64,000 nucleotides of DNA. It comes from Candidatus Heimdallarchaeota archaeon. Its GTDB lineage: Archaea > Asgardarchaeota > Heimdallarchaeia > Heimdallarchaeales > Kariarchaeaceae. Location: NCBI GenBank assembly GCA_026702845.1, contig JADCLS010000008.1:124001-188000 (forward strand), given 5' to 3'. Position 1 is the stretch's first letter. The number at the start of each line of letters is the position of its first letter. The notes beneath the pieces were generated by a model. That model was not told where the DNA came from. It was given only the letters and a program-made list of their open reading frames with translations, and did not search any database. A program made the translations under genes and the position numbers. Positions 1 through 8,613 of this stretch are shown here, one piece after another.

Positions 1-666
1 TGTATCATCGATTACCTCAGTTTCATGAGTCAATTTGAATTTCCTCACATTACCTTGGTGATACAGATGAATTGCCCAACCACTATTTGTTACAACAAGT
101 ATGGAGGATGTAGTTACCTTCCAAGGCTCATCTGGTAACTCAGATGATGATGCTTTTACCACACTGAAACGATCAATTGCCCAGTTAAAATCCTCCAGGG
201 AGAGCATTTCATATACTTCTCCAGTTGGAGTAAATCTTCTTGCTAATCCTTGTAAATCTAAAAATGATACTGTTGCACATTGAGTAATATACTCCATGGT
301 CTCTCTGCTTAATTCACCAGCTATAGGTGAAACAATGGCGAAATCATACTGCTCAGAAATATGAAATCTCAGTTGATCAAGTTGAGATGCACGTTTAATC
401 AGCTTCAAAATGCGATCATCCTTACCGATTTCCTTCTGTTCACGCACTGAGAATGCGTATGTGGTTGTATCTTCACTCGCAATATTGTGTATCGTTATTC
501 CCTCTGTATTGAGGATGGGATGATCTTCCCTGCATGATGTGATTAGGTGTACATTATACCCCATCGCCTTCAATATAGGAATTTGATATTGGGGTGGGCC
601 ACCAGGGATCCGCTTCCCAAATCTCAGATCTTCAGATACATGACCTACTAATAAAACAGATGTCAT
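1..666 (-). CDS. PfkB-family sugar/nucleoside kinase, C-terminus cut off by window edge
   Basis: Reading leftward from an ATG at 666 gives 222 uninterrupted codons that run off the window. The N-terminus (MTSVLLVGHVSEDL, then GGPPQYQ near residue 22) matches the first strand and the Gly-Gly substrate lid of PfkB/ribokinase-type kinases, followed by the usual alternation of strands and TTTYAF-like sheet residues. The C-terminal signature with the catalytic Asp and anion hole lies outside the window, so substrate and activity cannot be judged. Its start is 7 bases downstream of the stop of the ABC ATPase gene, so it is probably the third gene of that operon. PfkB membership is inferred from the N-terminal pattern only. 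Confidence 0.6.
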   Translation of the reverse strand, partial: MTSVLLVGHVSEDLRFGKRIPGGPPQYQIPILKAMGYNVHLITSCREDHPILNTEGITIHNIASEDTTTYAFSVREQKEIGKDDRILKLIKRASQLDQLRFHISEQYDFAIVSPIAGELSRETMEYITQCATVSFLDLQGLARRFTPTGEVYEMLSLEDFNWAIDRFSVVKASSSELPDEPWKVTTSSILVVTNSGWAIHLYHQGNVRKFKLTHETEVIDDT

Positions 667-673
667 TATGATA

Positions 674-1612
674 CTACACCTGTAAGGACATTGAATCTTG
701 AGTGGCGATACGCATAGCATAATCATTGAGATCTATCGCACGAGTTTCAGCTCTACTGATGAAACCACTAGATAGTATTCGAGTATTGATCACTTGTGCC
801 TCATCTCTAGATCTAGGATAGAATCTTATTGTTCCCCCTGTTCTAGTAAAATCAGGCCACACCTGCTTTATTTCTCTGTCATTAAGATACCTTATGGGAA
901 TAGCTGTGATTTCATGTGTATATGGTAAGGAAGAAAGCAATTCTGGGATTGACATCATCTGATAGACATAGCCACCACTCTTTAGGATCAGAACATACTC
1001 ACATAATCTATCAATAACAGTACTATCATGATCGATCATCATGATGGTCTTATGATTCAATTGAGATTTGAGATAATTAATCACCTGTTCTCTTCGTTGC
1101 ACATCCAATCCCAATGTCACCTCATCCAAAAATAATATATCTGATGATTTCATCAAGCCAATAGCGAGTCTAGCCATAGCTTTCTGACCCTCTGAGAAGG
1201 TCTCAGTTCTCTCATGTAACTTATCACTTAGGTTCATTTCTGAAAGAAATTTGTAAGCGTTCTCTGGATCTGAATCCTGTACTTTTGCAAAAAATTGAAG
1301 ATTTTCATCCAGGGTAAGTTTTCGCTGAAAATCAAGGCCGGGAGAGATGAATGATATTCGTTCCCTGATGAGTGTTGCTTCCTTTACCAGATCATACCCT
1401 AATACACTAGCTTTACCTTCATCAGGTAAATAGAGTGTTGCTAGAACTTTTAGAAGTGTAGTTTTACCAGATCCATTTTCACCGGTTATTGCAACTGATG
1501 AACCACGTGGAACATTGAAACTGACATCATTTAATACTGTGTTTCCCACCCTATCTCCAGGAGTTCGGAATACTTTCTTCAGGTTCTCAACTTCAATCGC
1601 ATGATTTGTCAT
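674..1612 (-). CDS. ABC transporter ATP-binding protein
   Basis: This 312-residue protein is the ATPase subunit of an ABC transporter. Visible motifs are Walker A GENGSGKT (residues 44-51), a signature-like FSEGQKAMARL, Walker B ILFLDE followed by VTLGLD, and the switch His in MMIDHDS. The signature is SEGQ rather than the usual SGGQ. A C-terminal extension of about 90 residues follows the nucleotide-binding domain, as in many ABC-2 (drug or polysaccharide export) ATPases. The permease gene lies 9 bases upstream, so the two form one transporter. The substrate cannot be told from sequence. Confidence 0.9.
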   Translation of the reverse strand: MTNHAIEVENLKKVFRTPGDRVGNTVLNDVSFNVPRGSSVAITGENGSGKTTLLKVLATLYLPDEGKASVLGYDLVKEATLIRERISFISPGLDFQRKLTLDENLQFFAKVQDSDPENAYKFLSEMNLSDKLHERTETFSEGQKAMARLAIGLMKSSDILFLDEVTLGLDVQRREQVINYLKSQLNHKTIMMIDHDSTVIDRLCEYVLILKSGGYVYQMMSIPELLSSLPYTHEITAIPIRYLNDREIKQVWPDFTRTGGTIRFYPRSRDEAQVINTRILSSGFISRAETRAIDLNDYAMRIATQDSMSLQV

Positions 1613-1621
1613 AATAATACC

Positions 1622-2581
1622 TCAGTAAAATTCAATGGTTCCCCACTTTCGAGCAATTTTTGTCAATCTCTCTACTAGTAATAGGCTTATAATTAGAAAA
1701 AGAAATACAATAAGAAACATCTTATGTATCATAGGATCAGATAGAGTCAAATCTGTGATATTAGTACCAAATATCTCATTGAATCCGGTATATACCAATC
1801 CATCCTTTGATGTGCAGGTTCTGCAATGCAAATCATCTGACGAATTAACGGTGAATAACCAACGTAGTGCTTCCAACGCAAAAGCTGGTGGAAACCAGAT
1901 AAGATAATTAGATAATGCTTTGGGAAGGAAGGTAAAGCTATTATCAAAGGATGTGATAGGAACAAAGGCACCACCAGCAAATCTTACAATGTAAATACCT
2001 ACTCTATTGAGAGTTGTTGTTCTTTTGAAGATGAGTGCAATAGAGGTTAGTATTAGTGTAAACCCTAACATGAATATCCAGGCAATAACAAATATGATAA
2101 TTGAACTCCAGAGGAGTTTCCATGTAGATGGAATGACATTACGAATAATCAGTGGGGGTATTACTATAGTAACCATTATGATCAACCATCTCACTGTGGC
2201 CGATATGTATCTACCAACAATTATCGAGATTGGAGAAACAGAATTTGTGATAAGAAAACCCATAGTTCCCAATTGATTCTCCTCTGAGATTGCCGTAACT
2301 GTTGTCTCCATTACGCCACTAAAAACGGTGAAGAAGCCAGTGGCAATAATAAAGAACGTCACCATTGTATAAGGTACACCTGTTGCTTCACTGGATGATT
2401 CCTGCCATGCAGCTCCAAGAAGTACGAAAACAGCAACATTAATTGCAGTCCACAATGCCTCTACGAGAAGTTGAAATTTATATCTGAAATCCACGAGTAA
2501 ACTTCTTTTGGCAACTGCAACAAGAATTCTTGTAGATTGCATGACATTCTTTACTGATGGAACTGCAATATTGATCTCCAC
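1622..2581 (-). CDS. ABC-2 type transporter permease
   Basis: A 319-residue integral membrane protein with about six hydrophobic segments (roughly residues 37-59, 71-92, 108-145, 155-185, 223-240 and 285-307), the layout of ABC-2 permeases. A cytoplasmic N-terminus of about 35 residues precedes the first segment. A loop near residues 250-260 holds two cysteines (CRTC), which could form a disulfide or metal site on the outer face. The gene sits 9 bases upstream of the ATPase gene and is co-oriented with it. The call rests on topology plus the neighbouring ATPase, not on a diagnostic motif. Confidence 0.82.
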   Translation of the reverse strand: MEINIAVPSVKNVMQSTRILVAVAKRSLLVDFRYKFQLLVEALWTAINVAVFVLLGAAWQESSSEATGVPYTMVTFFIIATGFFTVFSGVMETTVTAISEENQLGTMGFLITNSVSPISIIVGRYISATVRWLIIMVTIVIPPLIIRNVIPSTWKLLWSSIIIFVIAWIFMLGFTLILTSIALIFKRTTTLNRVGIYIVRFAGGAFVPITSFDNSFTFLPKALSNYLIWFPPAFALEALRWLFTVNSSDDLHCRTCTSKDGLVYTGFNEIFGTNITDLTLSDPMIHKMFLIVFLFLIISLLLVERLTKIARKWGTIEFY

Positions 2582-2658
2582 AATAGTTACTCAAATATCT
2601 ATGAAAATAAAGATTGAGATTTTGTAATTTAATATTTTTAAAAAATCCATGCATCAAT

Positions 2659-5406
2659 TTACTTTTTATCCTTCATTCTTTTGTTTACTGATTTTTTTTT
2701 CTTTCTTTGAAGATGCGGGGGTTTCTTTCTCCTATCTCCTTTAGTATCCTCCTTTGCCTTAGTGATCACCTGACTAGGTTTACCTTTATGAAGGGAAAAA
2801 TTAATTTGAGGAGCTTCAATATTTAACGCTAACTGAGTTGACTCTTTGATTAATTCCTCATTATTCATAGCCTTTGCTAGACGCCCTATGGCATTGATTG
2901 CATGAATTATCGAATCTAACCAAGTAAGTAGATCTCCCTGATAAATTAGAAGATCATACTCTCTTGACAAAATATTAGTTATTTGGCTAGTTGATCGACC
3001 TTCCATTCTTAGGTCCAAAACCAGCATGGATACTTTTTGAATGGGGTGAACACAGTAAGGATTGGATTTACAATCACAATCAAAGAAATTTCTTTGCCAG
3101 AAACGAATCTTATCCATAAGCATAGGAGATAGATTCCCCTTTATCTGGGTCATATTAGTTATAGTTTCCAAAATACCATCACTGAAGAATCTAGAGGAAA
3201 GATGAGTTTTCAGCGCATGCTCTAGCTTGGCCAACATACGTCTACTGATGTATACTGATTCTAAGGGTGAGATTTCAACTGCAATTTCATTAATTGATTG
3301 GTTGAGGGTTTTCTTAGCAATTTTGTATCCAAAAGAGGGTCGTAAAAAGCTCTCTGAAATAGCTCTCCCTAGATGTGATACTAGCCATGTATCTGATTTT
3401 CTCACAATCAAACCCATATTGCTAAGAGATTTCACAATATTACTGAGTTGATTAGTTCTAAAATATAATTCATTATAATACATTTTAAGTTGGGAGTCAC
3501 TAACTGGATAGGCAGCAGAAATAAAAGCAAGTACCTGATCCAGTTCATGCTCATAATCAACTTCTCCTTCGATATCCTCAACTTCACCAGTTAGAATTTC
3601 AAATGCTATTTGTTCCTCGCTCTTATCTTGAGCATGATATATCTTTTCACCAACTGTGGCAATCATAATCGCTCTTCCTAAATCATGATACCCTAATCTA
3701 CCTGCACGTCCAGCCATCTGATGATATTCAGCAATACTGATCCAACGAGCACCCATGGCAGGACGTTCAAAAATCACTTGTGATACAGGAAAATCTGCTC
3801 CTGCACCTAGAGCTGCTGTTGTAGTGAGAACATCCAATTTACCACTTTCAAACTCTCTTTCTACCTTTCTTCTCTGATTATAGGTCATACCTGCATGATA
3901 ATAACCACTCTTTAAACCAGTTCCTTTTAGACTATTACCTATCTCTTGAACTCTTCTTCGAGTATTGGTAAAGATTAAAGTCTGACCACGGTGTCTAGTC
4001 GATGAAACTACTTTAGATTCCTCTTTGACTAGATTCTCAAGAATGTCGATTTTCTTTTCCTCTCCATCTGAAATGAGCAAATGACGTTCTAGAGGAATTG
4101 GTCTATCCATATAGCTAATTAATTTCAATTTAAGGAGTTTGGCTAGTTCTTCTTCATTACCAATAGTTGCGGAAAGCCCGATAATCTGACAACGAGGATA
4201 GAGAGTCCTGATCCTGGCAAGGAGCCCATCTACTTCACCTCCACGCTCTTCATCAGCAAGCAATTGAAATTCATCAATGACCAATGTTCCAATATTATTG
4301 ATTTGTCTCCACTTCCCAGATCTAAAAATCCAATCCAATGCCTCATAAGTTGCAACTATGATATCAGCTTTACTGATACTTCCATCAGTATAAGAGTTAT
4401 TAACCTCATTATCTACGATTCTACTTTTACCTACCCTAATAGCAACCCTCGCTCCTAGTTTACCATAACGTTTTTTGAAACTATCATATTTTTGATTGGT
4501 TAGTGCTACCAATGGAGTAACAAAAATAAATTTCTCATTTCTGGTCTTCCAGTTTTGTATTCCAGCTAACTCACCCACTAGGGTTTTACCTGATGAGGTT
4601 CCAGCTACTACAAGAAGATCCTCCTTTGACATGAGACCACCTTCCATAGCTTTTATCTGTACTGGCATAAACGACTTTATCCCAATATTTTGAAGATGAT
4701 CTACTAATTCAGGATCTAGCAAGTTTCGATTTTTTTTCACATAATCTTGTATGGGTACAGGTTGATTTTTGGTATCCGCAGATATAACATCAAATAAGGA
4801 GGAAGTACCTTGTTTTGATGCTTTTACTGGTTCCCAGATACTTTCAATAACTAACTTGACTTCTTTCAATCGATCCAATTGTTTCATGTAAAATTTTTTT
4901 GCACTAATTGAAATGGGTATACCTCGCTTCAAATACTCTGTTTTTATTTGGTCAGCAGCACAGCGTCTACAAACAGGTTTTTCATAAGAAGAATAATTGT
5001 CTTCAGCGGGAATTTTCGTCAGTTTTCTTTCATTCAAGCAGACAAGGCATACTGGAATCACTTTTGGTTTTGATGCTTTGGCATATTGAAAAAATTCTAG
5101 ATATTCTGTTAGATTATCAGGTCTTTCATTGGGGATCATAGCAATCAGAGAAACAGAACTTGTTAATTCGATTATATCTTTAGCTTTGAGAAACCTGTAG
5201 GTATGACCTGTTCTTTCCTCATACCTGAATGGTCTCATTTTCTGTTTATCATAGGTGAAGCTAATTCTTCCCTCATGAATATGTTGTAAATGTTCAATAC
5301 TATTCGAGATATCATACAATAGCACATTACAGGTCATTTTTTCATGATTGAAATGTCTGAATAATAATATACTCTTTGTAGGTACTCTTATTCGAATAGT
5401 GATCAC
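2659..5406 (-). CDS. Ski2-like superfamily II helicase with N-terminal zinc finger (MJ1401-like)
   Basis: A 915-residue helicase. Motif I is AGTSSGKT (about residues 268-275), motif II is DEFQ (378-381) instead of DExH, motif III is SAT, and motif VI reads QMAGRAGR, typical of the Ski2/Hel308 branch. Before the ATPase core lies a CX2C...CX2C zinc site (C120, C123, C146, C149). Near the C-terminus a CDCKSNPYC cluster resembles that of the archaeal MJ1401-type Ski2-like helicases. The last 30 residues are very Lys/Arg-rich, suggesting nucleic-acid binding. Whether the substrate is RNA or DNA is not evident. It is clearly distinct from the Hel308 gene at 54909. Confidence 0.88.
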   Translation of the reverse strand: MITIRIRVPTKSILLFRHFNHEKMTCNVLLYDISNSIEHLQHIHEGRISFTYDKQKMRPFRYEERTGHTYRFLKAKDIIELTSSVSLIAMIPNERPDNLTEYLEFFQYAKASKPKVIPVCLVCLNERKLTKIPAEDNYSSYEKPVCRRCAADQIKTEYLKRGIPISISAKKFYMKQLDRLKEVKLVIESIWEPVKASKQGTSSLFDVISADTKNQPVPIQDYVKKNRNLLDPELVDHLQNIGIKSFMPVQIKAMEGGLMSKEDLLVVAGTSSGKTLVGELAGIQNWKTRNEKFIFVTPLVALTNQKYDSFKKRYGKLGARVAIRVGKSRIVDNEVNNSYTDGSISKADIIVATYEALDWIFRSGKWRQINNIGTLVIDEFQLLADEERGGEVDGLLARIRTLYPRCQIIGLSATIGNEEELAKLLKLKLISYMDRPIPLERHLLISDGEEKKIDILENLVKEESKVVSSTRHRGQTLIFTNTRRRVQEIGNSLKGTGLKSGYYHAGMTYNQRRKVEREFESGKLDVLTTTAALGAGADFPVSQVIFERPAMGARWISIAEYHQMAGRAGRLGYHDLGRAIMIATVGEKIYHAQDKSEEQIAFEILTGEVEDIEGEVDYEHELDQVLAFISAAYPVSDSQLKMYYNELYFRTNQLSNIVKSLSNMGLIVRKSDTWLVSHLGRAISESFLRPSFGYKIAKKTLNQSINEIAVEISPLESVYISRRMLAKLEHALKTHLSSRFFSDGILETITNMTQIKGNLSPMLMDKIRFWQRNFFDCDCKSNPYCVHPIQKVSMLVLDLRMEGRSTSQITNILSREYDLLIYQGDLLTWLDSIIHAINAIGRLAKAMNNEELIKESTQLALNIEAPQINFSLHKGKPSQVITKAKEDTKGDRRKKPPHLQRKKKKSVNKRMKDKK

Positions 5407-5520
5407 ATCTAAGTAATTTTATATTTAAATAGATATTATTAAGATTGTAGATAGGACTTTTCCCATCCTTCTTCAATTGGTAAATATTTTGAGAAATAAC
5501 CTATATATTGAAATCAATTA

Positions 5521-6225
5521 TTAACCTGCAATATATTTGTAAAAGAATAAAACATCATTGGCAGCTAAAATAATTCCCAGATTAAGAAGGCAATGACCAA
5601 GCATCAAACCCGTTATACTTCTTGTTTTCAGAGCAATTAAATCTCCTCCAATACCCAATGTGAGGGTTAATGCAATCGCTCCTAAATACCCAATATACGG
5701 CTCTAATAAAACAATCTCGTATATATGTAAGGAAAACCAAGTGACATTCTGCCAGAATATTGCGATCTTGTCATTGTATCTCTTTGCCAATTCGAGTAGA
5801 ATGAAACCCCTGGTCCAAAAATCAGTGACACTGGCCATGACACAGATCATCGCAAATTTTATCCAAATTATCGACCAAGGAGTGATTCCCCAATTTCCAA
5901 AAAATATTCTGTATCTAAGAAATACCCATACTGCTATAAAATATACAGCCATACCTCCCAAGGTACTTAGTAAGGGATAGTTTTTGGAGGGGAGTACACC
6001 AAGATCCTTCCACGATCCACCGTGTCTTTTAGTAAACCAAAGAACAGGTAGTATGTAGATCGAAGCCATCCGAATCATGCGAATAAATGATCCACTAACA
6101 TTCCATTCATCAAAATTCATTCCATCAAAAATATAAAACTGAATAGCATAAGATAGTCCGGCCACTATTGCAGTAACGACCACCAGGATAGAAAATTCCT
6201 TTAACCAAGTATCCATTACATTCAC
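5521..6225 (-). CDS. CPBP/Abi-like membrane protein lacking the EExxxR motif
   Basis: A 234-residue membrane protein with about seven hydrophobic segments. The second half follows the CPBP (CAAX protease and bacteriocin-processing) pattern: a helix ending TRGFILLEL, then WFSLHIYEI (the FxxxH position) and GHCLLNLGI (the HxxxN/D position). In active members the first motif is EExxxR; here the two Glu positions read TD (TDFWTR), so the catalytic Glu pair is absent although Arg and both His are kept. It may be a non-peptidase member. Its ATG overlaps the stop of the upstream gene by four bases (ATGA), indicating translational coupling. The family call is inferred from motif spacing. Confidence 0.55.
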   Translation of the reverse strand: MNVMDTWLKEFSILVVVTAIVAGLSYAIQFYIFDGMNFDEWNVSGSFIRMIRMASIYILPVLWFTKRHGGSWKDLGVLPSKNYPLLSTLGGMAVYFIAVWVFLRYRIFFGNWGITPWSIIWIKFAMICVMASVTDFWTRGFILLELAKRYNDKIAIFWQNVTWFSLHIYEIVLLEPYIGYLGAIALTLTLGIGGDLIALKTRSITGLMLGHCLLNLGIILAANDVLFFYKYIAG

Positions 6226-7205
6226 CTAGTAATTCTTCTACTGCTAAATATGAACGTATTTTCTGAAAATCTACCTAATTTGCCAAATCCTTTACGAATT
6301 AATTGTTTCTCAATATGAGATTCTTCAGGATATTCAACGAAATTAGAATGAAATTGCCATAGAGGTTCCACACCAATATAATTTGATTTTCGTAAAGATG
6401 ATATACCAGCGACAGTACATTTCTCATTACTAATCTTATCAATATATTCAGCAAGATCTTTTATTGATTGATGCATGCCTAGACCGTTAGGCAATATCAC
6501 CAAATCAGCCTTTAAATCCATTGTTTCATCCAATGTCCGAAGAGAAGATGAATACTGAGATCGTTCATTGGATAACTCACAATATGATTGACTCAATCGT
6601 TTCAATTTATCTGTGAAAGAAACAAGACGTACATGGTCTGGATTGCTATTTTGGTTCACAAAGGTATCAATTGCTAAATCATTATACAATGATATTACCA
6701 CTATACGCCTGAAAGATCCAAAATCTTCATTTTTATGATGAATAAGAATACTTTTGACCAGATCAACAAATATTAGCTTATAGAGTTCACTTGAATAAAA
6801 TTGTTCTAGAATATGATACTTATTCTTGTTCCATGTACCAGATCCACCTTCATTACGTTCATCAAAGAGGTTCAAAGCATAGGTTATATAGACCCAAATA
6901 GGATTGTTTTGCAAATTTTTTATGGGGTGGTTATGATTGATTTTTTCAAGTAAAAGATGATATTTCTCATTTAGAACGAAAGTTCCACCAGCTTCTGAGA
7001 ATAATTTCATAGAAGAAAGAAAGGCTAACATCAACTCAAATGCTTCTTGAGTTGTTGAATTCCACTTCTTCTCATAATAGATACTTGGGATGGTAATTGG
7101 ACTTTTGATTAATTCTAGTATACCATGGGATTCTAACCACGACATGTACAATTTAATCGCGATTGCACGAGATTCTTCTAACAATGCCTTAAAGGTAGAA
7201 TCCAT
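6222..7205 (-). CDS. Unknown protein, possibly a degenerate O-methyltransferase-like fold
   Basis: A 327-residue soluble protein that I cannot name. The first 100 residues are helical and resemble the dimerisation winged helix of plant-type O-methyltransferases (a block ending YMSWLESHGILELI, then a region ending VLNEKYHLLL). The middle has alternating strands such as RRIVVISLYND and ADLVILPNGLG that could form a Rossmann-type sheet, but no Gly-rich SAM-binding loop is visible. The stop overlaps the start of the CPBP-like gene by four bases, so the two are probably made together. The methyltransferase relation is a weak inference. Confidence 0.5.
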   Translation of the reverse strand: MDSTFKALLEESRAIAIKLYMSWLESHGILELIKSPITIPSIYYEKKWNSTTQEAFELMLAFLSSMKLFSEAGGTFVLNEKYHLLLEKINHNHPIKNLQNNPIWVYITYALNLFDERNEGGSGTWNKNKYHILEQFYSSELYKLIFVDLVKSILIHHKNEDFGSFRRIVVISLYNDLAIDTFVNQNSNPDHVRLVSFTDKLKRLSQSYCELSNERSQYSSSLRTLDETMDLKADLVILPNGLGMHQSIKDLAEYIDKISNEKCTVAGISSLRKSNYIGVEPLWQFHSNFVEYPEESHIEKQLIRKGFGKLGRFSENTFIFSSRRITR

Positions 7206-7289
7206 ATTGTAGAATACTTGATTTTGCTTATAAGAATCTTCTTTTCGTATGGACAGATTGCATTAAAAAATTTGAATGATCAACAATGC

Positions 7290-8477
7290 TTATTCTTCAA
7301 AATAAATCACGATATCTCGAAGTCTAGCCCATTCAAGAGCAGGTAGTAGATCAATCAATTCCAAATCAAATTGTATACTCAATTCAATGATATTCCTAGA
7401 TCCATCTAGGGAAAGCATATTATTCCAAATTTTCTCTTCTATACCAGTATTCTGGATGATCGATACTTCCATATCTGGATTAAGAGTAGGCTTGAGCTTA
7501 GCACCACGTAAGATCATATTTACATATTTCTTGACATCGTTAATCATTGTACCACGATAAATTGCAGCATCTAATACTTGAAGAGCTAGGGAGATTTCGG
7601 TAGAAGAGGCTAACTTCCATTGTATGGAAAGTTCCTCTGCAAATGGTATGATCCAAGATTGGGTCTTTCTTAGGGCAAGAATATCTTCTTCTTCGATAAG
7701 CAATATGATAAAGAGGTTGGATTTCTCGATTTTTGTTGCCAGTAGTATATTATCTTTGTAAATGAATGAGGTTATTTTTGATTCTGCAATGCTTGCAGTC
7801 ATCTGATCAATAAAATTGACTAACTCCATCTCAATTAATTCCACACCTGACACCCAAGAGGGAAAATTTCTAAAATCAGCTAACTTAGAACTATAATCGA
7901 TAATTGCTATGCCTTTGATTCTTTCGTAATCTAAGGATTTTTGAAGACGATTCTCATCAAGGATTACAATTTTATCCCGGTCTTTAGCCTTGAATTTCTT
8001 TGTTTTACTAAGTTGTTCCCTTAAGTATTTTGATAATTCTTGCCCTATCGCATCAGGATCTCCCTTTGATCTAAATAAGGCAACAGAACCCAATTCCTTG
8101 ACTGGATCTAAATCAGCACCTGGAATACAGGAAATCAACAAGACTGTTGTGACATCTGCAGTCCCTTCCTGATCAAAACGGAAAATCGCTATAAGATCCT
8201 CTAATGTTGTTGTCGTCTCAACATCAGCTCTTGCTACTCCAGCATATACTTCTGAAATAGTTTGATGATCACGTAGCTTATTTATATAACTGGATCCTCT
8301 AGATAGTTCATTGATATATACTACAGGACCTAAAAAAAGGTCGAATTCGATGAGAGCAACAAATTGGATTTTTAAATCTCGTAAACCTGGAAGTGCAATA
8401 CCTGGAATACTTAGATTTCTGGTTTTCTCTTCTGAGATCCAGTCATCTTCGCCTTTCAGCCAATCATCATCTTCCAT
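7290..8477 (-). CDS. Longin/roadblock-like multidomain protein (inferred)
   Basis: A 395-residue protein without close recognition. It opens with an acidic stretch (MEDDDWLKGEDDW). From residue 35 a strand pattern, QFVALIEFDLFLGPVVY, resembles the first hairpin of longin domains, which in Asgard archaea are abundant and act with small GTPases. A second alpha/beta block near residues 190-290 (GIAIIDYSS, then SFIYKDNILLATKIE, then LFIILLIEEED) has the strand-strand-helix rhythm of roadblock or longin folds. The last 60 residues look like a winged helix. The fold assignment is an inference from strand patterns, not a motif match. A TATA-like element lies 28 bases upstream of the ATG. Confidence 0.5.
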   Translation of the reverse strand: MEDDDWLKGEDDWISEEKTRNLSIPGIALPGLRDLKIQFVALIEFDLFLGPVVYINELSRGSSYINKLRDHQTISEVYAGVARADVETTTTLEDLIAIFRFDQEGTADVTTVLLISCIPGADLDPVKELGSVALFRSKGDPDAIGQELSKYLREQLSKTKKFKAKDRDKIVILDENRLQKSLDYERIKGIAIIDYSSKLADFRNFPSWVSGVELIEMELVNFIDQMTASIAESKITSFIYKDNILLATKIEKSNLFIILLIEEEDILALRKTQSWIIPFAEELSIQWKLASSTEISLALQVLDAAIYRGTMINDVKKYVNMILRGAKLKPTLNPDMEVSIIQNTGIEEKIWNNMLSLDGSRNIIELSIQFDLELIDLLPALEWARLRDIVIYFEE

Positions 8478-8499
8478 AATAAGGATGAATTGTTTATTT

Positions 8500-8510
8500 C
8501 TATTTAAATT
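8500..8510 (-). promoter_or_regulatory. TATA-like element of the longin-like gene
   Basis: On the minus strand this reads AATTTAAATA, centred about 28 bases before the ATG at 8477, the distance expected for a leaderless archaeal transcript. The assignment rests on sequence and spacing only, and the region is AT-rich. Confidence 0.4.
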
Positions 8511-8613
8511 GCTGTTTTCTTTTTGAATAAAAATTAATATTTAGAAAATTATTAACTAAATCTAATAAGTAAATTTCTAAAACAATACTTCCTATTTCAA
8601 TTACGGAGATTGT

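Noticed and set aside
5660..5980. Plus-strand frame of about 106 codons inside the CPBP-like gene
   Set aside because: Complement of membrane helices; a known artefact of hydrophobic coding sequence.
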